A DNA stretch of 39,196 nucleotides from Bacteroidetes bacterium RIFCSPLOWO2_12_FULL_35_15 (GTDB lineage Bacteria > Bacteroidota > Bacteroidia > 2-12-FULL-35-15): NCBI GenBank assembly GCA_001769385.1, contig MEPB01000055.1, positions 1-39,196 on the forward strand, in the 5' to 3' direction. Below are positions 1 to 8,215 of this stretch, in pieces (position 1 is the first letter of the stretch; every line of letters begins with the position of its first letter). A program made the position numbers and the translations under genes. Below the pieces are notes generated by a model. That model saw only the letters and a list, made by a program, of their open reading frames with translations. It did no database searches and was not told the origin of the DNA.

Positions 1-84
1 AAAATATTTGAACTCTTCCTCTATAATGCACTACTAACAAACAAAGTTAAACCAATTGCTACCTGTTAATATGACATTGCCCTC
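1..84 (+). repeat. Left copy of an 84-bp terminal inverted repeat
   Basis: These 84 bases are the exact reverse complement of 39105-39188 near the other end of the window. Identity is complete across the repeat and stops sharply after base 84, where the next base is T here and G in the other copy. No open reading frame or hairpin within it explains the conservation. Read outward from the window, both ends run into the same sequence in the same direction. The likeliest meaning is the edge of a multi-copy element such as an insertion sequence that lies beyond both ends. Other readings are an invertible segment or an assembly fold-back. Confidence 0.95.
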
Positions 85-86
85 TT

Positions 87-105
87 GGAGGGGGTAGGGG
101 GAGGG
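87..105 (+). other. G-rich tract able to form a G-quadruplex
   Basis: The tract has G-runs of 2, 5, 5 and 3 separated by A, TA and A (GGAGGGGGTAGGGGGAGGG). That is striking in such an AT-rich window. It begins two bases inside the edge of the terminal repeat and lies about 85 bases upstream of the DUF3467 start. The same kind of GGAGGGGGTAGGGGGAGG string is, from memory, a common dispersed intergenic repeat in Bacteroidota. A quadruplex is only a possibility. Confidence 0.5.
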
Positions 106-109
106 AAAT

Positions 110-145
110 AAAGAGGGACGACAGAAATGTTTGTCCCTCTTTTGT
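110..145 (+). terminator. Strong hairpin with T-run upstream of the DUF3467 gene
   Basis: A perfect 10-bp stem pairs AAAGAGGGAC (110-119) with GTCCCTCTTT (133-142) around a 13-base loop. It is followed by more T and then TTATAA. The shape fits an intrinsic terminator for a transcript arriving from the repeat side. It could equally be a leader structure, because it ends about 45 bases before the start codon at 188. A weak -7-like box (TAACTTTA, 157-164) follows it, which favours termination of upstream transcription followed by a new start. Confidence 0.5.
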
Positions 146-187
146 TATAAAAACTTTAACTTTACACACATTTTAAAAAATACAATC

Positions 188-499
188 ATGGAAGAGCAAA
201 ATCAAAATCAATTAAACATTGAACTAAGCGAAGAAATAGCAGACGGAATTTATTCAAACCTTGCTATTATTACACATTCAAATTCTGAATTTGTAATTGA
301 CTTTATTAAAATGATGCCGGGTGTTCCAAAAGCAAAAGTAAAATCACGTATTGTAGTAACTCCTCAACACGCAAAACGTTTGATGAAAGCTTTGAAAGAT
401 AACATCTCAAAATTTGAGCAGGTTCATGGCGCTATTAAAGATACCGATATGCCAAATGTGTTGCCAATGAATTTTGGTGGACCAACTGCTCAGGCGTAA
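188..499 (+). CDS. DUF3467 family protein
   Basis: This is a small soluble protein of 103 residues with no signal peptide or membrane segment. The central stretch (IADGIYSNLAIITHSNSEF, then a phrase about FIKMMPG and a C-terminal VTPQHAKRLMKAL) is the pattern of DUF3467, a family common in Bacteroidota whose function is unknown. I chose the ATG at 188 over an in-frame ATG at 131. The extra 19 residues do not resemble the family, and they would be read through the hairpin at 110-145. A weak -7-like box TAACTTTA at 157-164 would give a leader of roughly 17 bases. The gene stands alone, with 124 bases before the next one. Confidence 0.85.
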   Translation: MEEQNQNQLNIELSEEIADGIYSNLAIITHSNSEFVIDFIKMMPGVPKAKVKSRIVVTPQHAKRLMKALKDNISKFEQVHGAIKDTDMPNVLPMNFGGPTAQA

Positions 500-623
500 T
501 TTTTTTTTGATTTATAAAATGTGAGAGGCTGCCTGTTGTAATTCATAATTACCGTTTGTCAAAATTGTAATTGTTGAATCTATTTCTTTTAGCATATTCG
601 CATAACCAAAAACATAAATACGA

Positions 624-1778
624 ATGAATTTTAATAAATACTTTTTTATTGCGGCAGCTGTAACCTTAGGTTTTAATATAACTGCTCAGACACTTACCAA
701 CAAAAAAGATGGTAATTATAAATTTACGGTAGTTAAAAATTTAGAAGCTACTGAAGTTCAGAATCAAGCTCAATCAGGCACTTGCTGGACATTTTCCTCG
801 CTTTCATTTTTCGAATCGGAATTGTTACGCATGGGAAAACCAAAAGTGAACTTATCTGAAATGTTCATAGTCCGCAATTCATATCCTGATAAAGCAGATA
901 AATATGTACGTATGCATGGACTTATTAACTTTGGCCCTGGTGGCGCATTTCATGATGTTGCCTATGTAATAAAAAATTATGGTATTGTGCCACAAGCAGC
1001 ATATAATGGTTTCGTAAATGGAGAGAAAGAAATCAATCATAATGAACTTGATGCAATGCTCAAGGCAGAGGTAGATGTTGTTGTAAAGGCAAATAAAATC
1101 ACCAGAGGATGGGCAAAAACTGTAAATGCAACGTTAGATGCCTATTTAGGGAAAGCTCCTGAAACATTTGATTATATGGGTAAACAATATACTCCAAAAT
1201 CTTTTGCACAATCTTTGGGATTGGACATGAATAATTACGTTGAACTAACTTCATTTACGCACCATCCGTTTTATACAAAATTTGCAATTGAAGTTCAGGA
1301 TAACTGGTCCTGGGATGAGGTGTACAATGTTCCGTTAAATGAATTAACAGATGTAATTGATAATGCAATTATGAATGGATATTCTGTTGCATGGGGTGCT
1401 GATGTTAGCGAAAAAGGATTTTCATTTAAGAATGGAGTAGCAATTGTCCCTGATCTGGATTGGATTGATGTGAAGAAAGAGAAAATTGATTCTATTATCC
1501 TTAATCCAGGCAAGCAAAAAGAAATTACACAAGCAATGCGCCAGGAAGCATTTGATAATTACGAAACTCAAGATGATCATGGGATGCACATTATTGGAAT
1601 TGTTAAAGATCAAAATGGTACAAAATATTATATTGTAAAAAATTCATGGGGTATAAAAAACAATGATTGTGATGGTTATTTTTATGTTTCTGAAGCTTTT
1701 GTGAAATATAAAACTACAGACATTATGTTGCATAAAGATGCTGTAAAGAAAGATATTGCTAAGAAATTAGGGTTCTAA
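624..1778 (+). CDS. Secreted papain-fold peptidase, C1B (bleomycin hydrolase/aminopeptidase C) family
   Basis: The protein has 384 residues. Residues 1-21 form a signal peptide ending ITA-Q, so the enzyme is exported. The papain-fold catalytic set is complete: Gln48 and Cys54 in QAQSGTCW, His319 in DDHGMHIIG and Asn340 in KNSWG. The long region between the Cys and His blocks and the C-terminal phrase IMLHKDAV are typical of the bleomycin hydrolase branch, which usually has aminopeptidase activity. Exported versions are common in Bacteroidota and probably serve peptide breakdown in the periplasm. A paralogue lies at 11585-12823. It is followed by its own terminator at 1789-1825. Confidence 0.9.
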   Translation: MNFNKYFFIAAAVTLGFNITAQTLTNKKDGNYKFTVVKNLEATEVQNQAQSGTCWTFSSLSFFESELLRMGKPKVNLSEMFIVRNSYPDKADKYVRMHGLINFGPGGAFHDVAYVIKNYGIVPQAAYNGFVNGEKEINHNELDAMLKAEVDVVVKANKITRGWAKTVNATLDAYLGKAPETFDYMGKQYTPKSFAQSLGLDMNNYVELTSFTHHPFYTKFAIEVQDNWSWDEVYNVPLNELTDVIDNAIMNGYSVAWGADVSEKGFSFKNGVAIVPDLDWIDVKKEKIDSIILNPGKQKEITQAMRQEAFDNYETQDDHGMHIIGIVKDQNGTKYYIVKNSWGIKNNDCDGYFYVSEAFVKYKTTDIMLHKDAVKKDIAKKLGF

Positions 1779-1788
1779 AAAAATGTTC

Positions 1789-1825
1789 AAAGTTCAAAGC
1801 CTTGTTTGGTTTTGAACTTTTTTTT
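1789..1825 (+). terminator. Intrinsic terminator after the first C1B peptidase
   Basis: AAAGTTCAAAGCC (1789-1801) pairs with GGTTTTGAACTTT (1808-1820) with one mismatch, followed by a run of T to 1825. It sits 11 bases after the stop codon. The flanking A-run makes it usable from the minus strand as well, where the convergent SPOR-domain gene ends at 1875. Confidence 0.85.
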
Positions 1826-1874
1826 ATTGTTAAAGAACACAAATTGGACGATGAGCTTTCTGACTTTAAAATTC

Positions 1875-2714
1875 TTACTTCACAATTTTTCCATTCTCGA
1901 AAGAAACAATAAATGCTCCATTGAAGCCCTTATCAATCATTTGTTTTTTACGTTTTGCAGCATCTTCGTAGGATGAAAAATTACCACTGAAATGTTTAGT
2001 CATTCCATTGTCAAGAGTAATGGTGGAGTGTTCCGGAACACCTGTAATTTTTGGTTTTAAGTTATAGGCACCAACCTGTACACGAAATGTTTTGCCTGGC
2101 GATGAAGGAATAGCGGTAACAGGTGTTTTAGAGCTAAGTGGCAGCACAGGTGTTTTTGTTGTGGGTTCTTTTTTTGCTTCCTTTTTTGACATTTCTCTTG
2201 ATTTAGCCAGTGCTGCAGCTTTTGCCGCTTCTGCATTTGCCGCATCTATTTTAGCCGCTTCTTTTCTTATAGCCGCTAACTTTGCAACTTCAGCTGAATT
2301 GTCAATAATAATAGTTTTGTTTTCAAGATCAAAAGCTTTACGCTCATTATTATAAATGTAGGATACTTTCCCGCCTAATATTTTTGCCCCGTTTGCTGCT
2401 TCGTGCACCATAATTTTATAACTAACAGTAAATGTTAATTCACCGGGAGGTGCAATCCATACTATTTTTGCTCCATTTTCTGAAAAAGTAAAACTTCCTC
2501 CTTTGCTATCTATTTCTTTTGCAGTAAATCCTTCCGGAAGTGGTTGAAAAAATTTCATAAAGCCGTTTATTTGACCTTTGTTGATAGTAACCTCAACTAT
2601 AAATTCAGAATTGGCAGCAGCGTTAGCCGGTAGTTTTTGTGTTGCAGTCAATTCTTGTGCAAATGAGATATTAACTGCAAAAAACAAAAAAGCAAATGCG
2701 ATGTGTTTTATCAT
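1875..2714 (-). CDS. Exported protein with C-terminal SPOR-like domain
   Basis: The protein has 279 residues with a signal peptide at 1-19 (FAQ cut). Residues 25-135 form a beta-rich, Ig-like region containing FFQPLPEGFTAKEID. Residues 142-182 are an Ala/Lys/Glu-rich coiled-coil stretch. A Pro/Thr/Ser linker leads to residues 208-279, which look like a SPOR domain (FRVQVGAY..., then a helix DAAKRKKQMIDKG and a final strand). SPOR domains bind denuded peptidoglycan, which suggests a periplasmic, envelope-associated role. The Ig-like part is unassigned. The Ala-rich helix could be a spacer across the periplasm. It stands alone and is transcribed toward the C1B peptidase gene. Confidence 0.75.
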   Translation of the reverse strand: MIKHIAFAFLFFAVNISFAQELTATQKLPANAAANSEFIVEVTINKGQINGFMKFFQPLPEGFTAKEIDSKGGSFTFSENGAKIVWIAPPGELTFTVSYKIMVHEAANGAKILGGKVSYIYNNERKAFDLENKTIIIDNSAEVAKLAAIRKEAAKIDAANAEAAKAAALAKSREMSKKEAKKEPTTKTPVLPLSSKTPVTAIPSSPGKTFRVQVGAYNLKPKITGVPEHSTITLDNGMTKHFSGNFSSYEDAAKRKKQMIDKGFNGAFIVSFENGKIVK

Positions 2715-2835
2715 AAGATAAAAATTATGAATTCAAAATTACTTAAAAAAATGTTAATTTGGCTATGAAATAAAACCCAAGAAGGAAAAAACTACGAAAA
2801 AACAAACTCAAATAGTATCCCCCGAACAAGCGCGT

Positions 2836-3993
2836 ATGCTTTTATTGCAAAGTCAAGGCTTACTGAAGTTCCATACTGGTAAAGCGGAAATGACTGCATT
2901 GTCTATTATTGAACATTTAGGATATGTACAAATCGATACATTGGCTGTTGTTGCCCGGGCCCATCATCACACACTTTGGACCCGGTTTTCGGAGTATAAT
3001 GAGCAAATTCTTACCGAACTTTTAGAAAAAGATAAATCAATCTTCGAATATTGGAGTCATGCTGCATCTTATTTACCAATGAGCGATTACCGTTTTTCGT
3101 TGCCACGGAAAAAAGATTATGCGGATGGTAAATCGCATTGGTTCGGACAGGATAAAAAAATGAATACGTATGTTATTGACAGAATAAAAGCAGAAGGCGA
3201 ATTGCAATCAAAAGATTTTGAATTCAAACGAAGTGCGAATGCAAATTGGTACGAATGGAAACCTGCCAAACGAGCTTTGGAACAACTTTTTATGGAAGGT
3301 AAGTTAATGGTGGCTAAGAGAAAAGGGTTTCAGAAAGTATATGATCTTACGGAGCGTGTTTTGCCAAACACTGTTGATATTTCATTCCCGACTCAAAAGG
3401 AAATTGCGGAGCACCTGATCATGAAAAATATTCGTGCCTATGGTCTGGTTCAGGAAAAAGAGATCACTTATTTGCAGCCCGGCTTAAAAGATTCTGTTAG
3501 CAAGTGTTTAAGACAACTATTAAAAGAAGGAGAGTTACTCGAAGTGAAAATTGAAGATCTACAAAATGAACTTTTTTATACAAGCAAAAAACAATTAAAA
3601 ACACTAAATAAAATAGAATATCCTGATTCCCTTCATTTACTTTCACCTTTTGATAATTCAGTGATACAACGAAAACGCTTGCAAACAATTTTTGGTTTCG
3701 ATTACCAGATTGAGTGTTATGTTCCCGAAGCAAAACGCAAGTTTGGTTATTTTACTTTACCTGTTTTGTATAATGATAAATTTGTTGCCCGTTTAGATCC
3801 CAAAGCTGATCGTGCTTCAAAAACGTTTTATGTAAAATCAATTCATTTTGAAAAAGGGTTTAAACTGGATGGAAAATTTAATCGTCTTTTTGCAGAAAAA
3901 TTAAAACAATTTGCAGAATTTAATGGATGTAATACTATAGTGATTGATAAAGCTGAAAAAAACTGGAAGAAAGAAATAAAAAAATTACTATGA
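2836..3993 (+). CDS. YcaQ-like winged-helix DNA glycosylase family protein (5' end probably frameshifted)
   Basis: The 385 residues match the winged helix-turn-helix YcaQ/DUF1006 family. Recognisable parts are the N-terminal LLLQSQGL, VQIDTLAVVARAHHHTLWTR and the central EYWSHAASYLP. Escherichia coli YcaQ unhooks interstrand DNA crosslinks, so a role in DNA repair is likely. The annotated ATG at 2836 is almost certainly internal. The frame stays open upstream to the stop at 2755 and encodes KKQTQIVSPEQAR, matching the family start, but it contains no normal start codon. An ATG at 2765 lies in another frame and meets TAA at once. One extra A in the A-run at 2768-2770 would give a start reading MKIKPKKEK and join the frames. 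Confidence 0.8.
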   Translation: MLLLQSQGLLKFHTGKAEMTALSIIEHLGYVQIDTLAVVARAHHHTLWTRFSEYNEQILTELLEKDKSIFEYWSHAASYLPMSDYRFSLPRKKDYADGKSHWFGQDKKMNTYVIDRIKAEGELQSKDFEFKRSANANWYEWKPAKRALEQLFMEGKLMVAKRKGFQKVYDLTERVLPNTVDISFPTQKEIAEHLIMKNIRAYGLVQEKEITYLQPGLKDSVSKCLRQLLKEGELLEVKIEDLQNELFYTSKKQLKTLNKIEYPDSLHLLSPFDNSVIQRKRLQTIFGFDYQIECYVPEAKRKFGYFTLPVLYNDKFVARLDPKADRASKTFYVKSIHFEKGFKLDGKFNRLFAEKLKQFAEFNGCNTIVIDKAEKNWKKEIKKLL

Positions 3994-4066
3994 AATGAAA
4001 ATGGATTCTGTTGGTTCCTCCTTGTTCATTCCACAACACAACTAAAGTATAGAGTTTTACTTTCCC

Positions 4067-5542
4067 TTAAATTACAGCAATTTTAACGTTATAAGTGTTT
4101 TCAGAATTGCTTAAACTAATGATATAAAACCCGGTTTTCAAAGTAAAGGAAAAAATTATTTTGTTTCCTTGTATCGAATAGTTTTGAATGATCTCTTGTC
4201 CGCTAATAGTATAAATCTTTATAGATTTTAATTCGATTAAATTAATTCCTTTTGTTGTAATACTGTTATCATCCTTCGAAAAGTAGAGGATTGCTTCTTC
4301 AGTAGTTATTGACTTGATAGAAGTTATAGCTGTGAGAGTAACAAACAATTCAGCAACATCATTTACGCAGTTATTTGATGTTGTTTCAGTAACACTAATG
4401 TTTCCACTTGAAGTTCCAAAATTTACGGTAATGCTGTTGGTGCCTTGTCCGCTAATAATTGTTGCTCCAGGCGGAACATTCCAGGTGTAAGTTGAACCTG
4501 CAAGAAAAGGCACACTATAAACATTGTTTGTCGCATTTTCGAAAAGTGAAATTGCTCCGGTAATTAAATACGGACTTGTCAGAATATCAAAAAAATCAGC
4601 CGCCCAATAGGTGGAGTGAAAGTTGTTTTCTTTAATGGCATACGTACCTGTTGCACCACCTTTGCGAGGACAAGATCCTGTATCCACTGCTATTGCATGA
4701 CCCATTCCTGTAATTTTATAATAATAAACAACAGGATTATTCAAATTGTCGTTATACACAGTTTTTACTATTGCGGCATTTCCCTGAAAGGAATTGATAG
4801 TTGAATCAGCTGTTTGGTCAGCATTGTTCAGATTGGTCCATTGTTTAATGAGTTCCAATGCATTGTTACTATTAACTGTAAAATCCAGTGTGCCATGAAA
4901 AATTGCTAAATGCGGATAGGGGTTTGTATATCCCGGATTTTGCAATCGCACTAAATCGCCCCATTGTTGTGGTGTTTTTATAACACTTCCGTTCATTGCC
5001 GAAAAGGATGCGAAACTTGATGTTGCTGCTTTGTATGGTAATCCTGCCATTACAGCGCCTTTGTTAAAAATTTGCGGATAGGCAGCAAGCATTACTACGG
5101 TCATTGCTCCACCAGCCGACAATCCTGTTACCATTATTTTTGAAGGATCGATTGCATAATTCGAAGTCATATAATCCACCATTTGTTTAACTGATAATGC
5201 TTCGCCTTGATTTTTATTTACATCCAATGTATCAAACCAATTAAAACATAAACTACTGTTATTAGTACTCAATTGCTCCGGATACACCACATAAAATTTG
5301 TGTCGGTCCGCTAATTTATTCCAGCCGCTTTGTATGGCATACATACCTGCATTTTGTGTGCAGCCATGCATTGCAATTACTAAGGGTGCAGCAGAACTTA
5401 TACCACTAGGGATATGTGTGTACATGTTTAAATTACCGGGATTGCTGCCAAAACCACTTACTTGTGTAAGTCCGCTTTGAGCGAAGAAGTCATTATTAAT
5501 TCCTAGAGATAACATTATGAAAAGTATTGTTTTTGATCTCAT
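4067..5542 (-). CDS. Secreted PHB depolymerase-type esterase with type IX sorting domain
   Basis: The protein has 491 residues and a signal peptide at 1-21. Residues 30-320 are an alpha/beta-hydrolase of the poly(3-hydroxybutyrate) depolymerase/LpqC esterase family. The catalytic triad can be read as Ser142 (GLSAGG), Asp220 (HGTLDFTV) and His282 (GMGHA), and the oxyanion region is MHGCTQN at 58-64. Residues about 330-400 form a PKD-like beta domain. The last 85 or so residues have the pattern of a Por secretion tail (IKIYTISGQEI ... GFYIISLSN), so the enzyme is sent out by the type IX system. The true substrate could be a polyester or an acetylated or feruloylated polysaccharide. Confidence 0.85.
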   Translation of the reverse strand: MRSKTILFIMLSLGINNDFFAQSGLTQVSGFGSNPGNLNMYTHIPSGISSAAPLVIAMHGCTQNAGMYAIQSGWNKLADRHKFYVVYPEQLSTNNSSLCFNWFDTLDVNKNQGEALSVKQMVDYMTSNYAIDPSKIMVTGLSAGGAMTVVMLAAYPQIFNKGAVMAGLPYKAATSSFASFSAMNGSVIKTPQQWGDLVRLQNPGYTNPYPHLAIFHGTLDFTVNSNNALELIKQWTNLNNADQTADSTINSFQGNAAIVKTVYNDNLNNPVVYYYKITGMGHAIAVDTGSCPRKGGATGTYAIKENNFHSTYWAADFFDILTSPYLITGAISLFENATNNVYSVPFLAGSTYTWNVPPGATIISGQGTNSITVNFGTSSGNISVTETTSNNCVNDVAELFVTLTAITSIKSITTEEAILYFSKDDNSITTKGINLIELKSIKIYTISGQEIIQNYSIQGNKIIFSFTLKTGFYIISLSNSENTYNVKIAVI

Positions 5543-5722
5543 TTATTTGAAAATTTAAACAAATTGTATGAACCCCAATTATTAGAATAAAGGTATAAAA
5601 TGATATGATAACCTTTGTTCTTTGTTTGAATAATAATGAATTAATTAACCTTAGGATCTATTCACAATGCTATTAGGTTATTATCTTCGATTTGCATAAA
5701 TTTATGCCTCAAATAAACCGTA

Positions 5723-8179
5723 ATGAAATTTCTGTATTCTATTATTTTTTCTGTAATTTTTGTAGTCAATTATTTTGATAGCAATGCACAAGTGTGTCAG
5801 CAAAATAAAAATAGCGAACAATCAGGGAAGGCAACGTGGCAGCTCTTACAGGTCCAGGCTTCGAATACAAGAAGTGATACGGTTGATGTTTTAAAATATA
5901 CTATCAACCTAAACATTACTGATTTTACTACCAACATTATTGCCGGAAACACCGTTGTTAAATTTACTCCTAAAATAAATGGCATCACAAAATTAAATTT
6001 AGATTTGTTGGTTATGATAATTGATTCTGTGAGACAGAACAATATGGTCCTCACTTATTCATACAACGATACCTTGCTTCAGGTCGATCTGCCGGTTGCT
6101 TATACTATAAATGATACTTCTTCAGTAACTGTTTATTATCATGGAACTCCTCAAATAGATCATCCTTCTGGGTGGGGAGGTTTCTATTTTCAAAGTGGAT
6201 ATGCATATAATTTAGGAGTTGGCTTTTCTGCAAATCCGCATGTGTATGGAAGAGTTTGGTTTCCTTGTTTTGATAATTTTGTAGAGCGCTCATCTTATGA
6301 ATTTAATATTACCACTAATGCCGGAAAAACATCTTATTGTAATGGGTATTTAGCCAATGATACAATAGATGGAGGAGGAAACAGAACACGTAAATGGATT
6401 TTGAATGAACCAATTCCTACGTATTTGGCATCTGTTTCTGTTGCAGCCTATGCACAAATAAATAAAACTTTTAATGGAATAAATGGTACTGTTCCAATTA
6501 TAATTGCTGCACTTCCGACAGATACTACAAATGTGAAAAATTCATTTGTAAATTTGAATACAGCATTAGCTACATTCGAAAATCGTTTTGGGCCTTACGT
6601 TTGGAATCGTGTTGGATACTGTATGGTGCCATTTAGTTCGGGTGCAATGGAACATGCAACCAATATTACGTATCCAAAATCTCTGGCTACAGGAAATTTA
6701 ACCTATCAGGATGTAATGGCTCATGAACTTTCGCATCATTGGTTTGGTGATTTGATAACATGCCGTACTGCAGAAGACATGTGGCTAAATGAAGGATGGG
6801 CCAGGTATTGTGAATTTATTTTTAATGAAGCATTGAGTGGATATACCGGTTATTTAAATGCAGTTCGAACAAATCATGAAGATAATTTACATTTCAATAC
6901 TCCTAAAGAAGGGGTTTTAACGCTGGCAAACATCCCACAGGATTTTACTTATGGTGATCATGTATATAACAAAGGTGCTGATATTGCTCATACCATGCGT
7001 GGTTACATGGGTGATAGTTTGTTTTTTTATTCGATAAAAATTTATCTTGCACAAAACCAGTTTACAGATATGTCGAGTGCAGATTTTATGAATATACTTA
7101 CCACAGCTAGCGGAATGAACATGTCTGATTTTTTTAATGATTGGGTCTTTAATCCCGGATGGCCTCATTTTTCAATTGATTCAACAGCTGTTGTTCCTGC
7201 CGGTGCTAATTACAATGTGACTGTTTATGTGAAGCAAAAATTAACAGATGCTCCTAATTATTTTACAAATGTTCCATTGGAAATTACTTTTAAATCGGCA
7301 AACTGGACGGAGCAAAACCAAAATATCATAATGTCCGGAGCAAATTCATCATTTAATTTTACTGTTCCATTTGATCCTATTTTTGTTGCGGTAAATATGG
7401 GTGAAAAAATAAGTCATGCTGTTGCACCGGATTATAAAAAAATAAAGACTACAGGTAGCTATTCTTTTACCAATGCAAAAATGACTATCAATGTTCAAAG
7501 CCTTTCTGATTCAGCATTTGTACGCGTTGAGCATAATTATACCGCACCGGATGGGTTTAAATCTTTTGGCAACACGTACCGGTTATCACCAAATCATTAT
7601 TGGAAAGTAGATGGCTTTTTGTCTTCCATTTTTAAAGCAAAAGCTACTCTTAATTATGAAGGAAGGACATCGTCTTTTTCCGGAAATTTTTGGCTGGACA
7701 ATAATTTAATAAATGCTGTTGAAGATAGTCTTGTATTGATGTATCGCAAAAATGCAGGAAATGAATGGAGTGTTTATCCTTATTATACCAAAAATATGAT
7801 CACAAATAATAATGATAAACGTGGCATCATTACTATTGATTCATTGCAATTAGGGGAATATGTTTTTGCGATGAAAGATTATACCATGGGAATTTTGCAT
7901 CCGGCCGAAGTTAATACATTGCCTCTGTTGAAAGTATTTCCAAATCCTACCAAAGATATATTAACTGTTGAATTAGATGGTGTCCTTTTAAAATCGTCAA
8001 CTAATTCAATGTTGGTCATTTTTGATTCTTCCGGAAAAATTATTTACAAAGAAAAACTTGATCCACATCGAAATACCATAAATATCAATACTTCTGCATA
8101 CAGCAGTGGAATATATACTGTTTCTGTTAAAGTGAAAGAGGCTGTGGTCTCAAAAAATAAATTTATTGTTGCGCATTAA
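5723..8179 (+). CDS. Secreted M1-family zinc aminopeptidase with type IX sorting domain
   Basis: The protein has 818 residues and a signal peptide at 1-22 (SNA-Q). The M1 core shows the substrate-binding motif GAMEH (307-311), the zinc site HELSHH (His334, Glu335, His338) with the third ligand Glu357 in LNEGWA, and the proton-donor tyrosine (Tyr415, YNKGA). The usual motif is GAMEN, so the last residue differs. After the peptidase core come beta domains. From about residue 735 there is a Por secretion tail (VFPNPTKDILTVEL ... GIYTVSVK), so the enzyme reaches the cell surface or medium. It is transcribed divergently from the esterase, with which it shares this fate. A weak -7-like box TATCTTCG lies at 5682-5689. 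Confidence 0.9.
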   Translation: MKFLYSIIFSVIFVVNYFDSNAQVCQQNKNSEQSGKATWQLLQVQASNTRSDTVDVLKYTINLNITDFTTNIIAGNTVVKFTPKINGITKLNLDLLVMIIDSVRQNNMVLTYSYNDTLLQVDLPVAYTINDTSSVTVYYHGTPQIDHPSGWGGFYFQSGYAYNLGVGFSANPHVYGRVWFPCFDNFVERSSYEFNITTNAGKTSYCNGYLANDTIDGGGNRTRKWILNEPIPTYLASVSVAAYAQINKTFNGINGTVPIIIAALPTDTTNVKNSFVNLNTALATFENRFGPYVWNRVGYCMVPFSSGAMEHATNITYPKSLATGNLTYQDVMAHELSHHWFGDLITCRTAEDMWLNEGWARYCEFIFNEALSGYTGYLNAVRTNHEDNLHFNTPKEGVLTLANIPQDFTYGDHVYNKGADIAHTMRGYMGDSLFFYSIKIYLAQNQFTDMSSADFMNILTTASGMNMSDFFNDWVFNPGWPHFSIDSTAVVPAGANYNVTVYVKQKLTDAPNYFTNVPLEITFKSANWTEQNQNIIMSGANSSFNFTVPFDPIFVAVNMGEKISHAVAPDYKKIKTTGSYSFTNAKMTINVQSLSDSAFVRVEHNYTAPDGFKSFGNTYRLSPNHYWKVDGFLSSIFKAKATLNYEGRTSSFSGNFWLDNNLINAVEDSLVLMYRKNAGNEWSVYPYYTKNMITNNNDKRGIITIDSLQLGEYVFAMKDYTMGILHPAEVNTLPLLKVFPNPTKDILTVELDGVLLKSSTNSMLVIFDSSGKIIYKEKLDPHRNTININTSAYSSGIYTVSVKVKEAVVSKNKFIVAH

Positions 8180-8190
8180 TTTAGTAAGTG

Positions 8191-8211
8191 AACAGATGAA
8201 AATCTGTTTTG
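8191..8211 (+). terminator. Short GAAA-loop hairpin with T-run between the M1 peptidase and UbiD genes
   Basis: AACAGAT (8191-8197) pairs with ATCTGTT (8202-8208) around a GAAA tetraloop, followed by a few T. It sits 11 bases after the M1 peptidase stop and only a few bases before the UbiD-family start at 8216. It could be a weak terminator or a structure affecting initiation of the downstream gene. Confidence 0.4.
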
Positions 8212-8215
8212 ATAT

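Noticed and set aside
131-187. In-frame upstream ATG extending the DUF3467 protein by 19 residues
   Set aside because: The extension lies in the hairpin and leader region, does not resemble the family, and the ATG at 188 gives the normal domain start.
1295-1613. Open frames on the strand opposite the first C1B peptidase
   Set aside because: They lie wholly within a well-supported gene, and their composition is that of antisense shadow frames.
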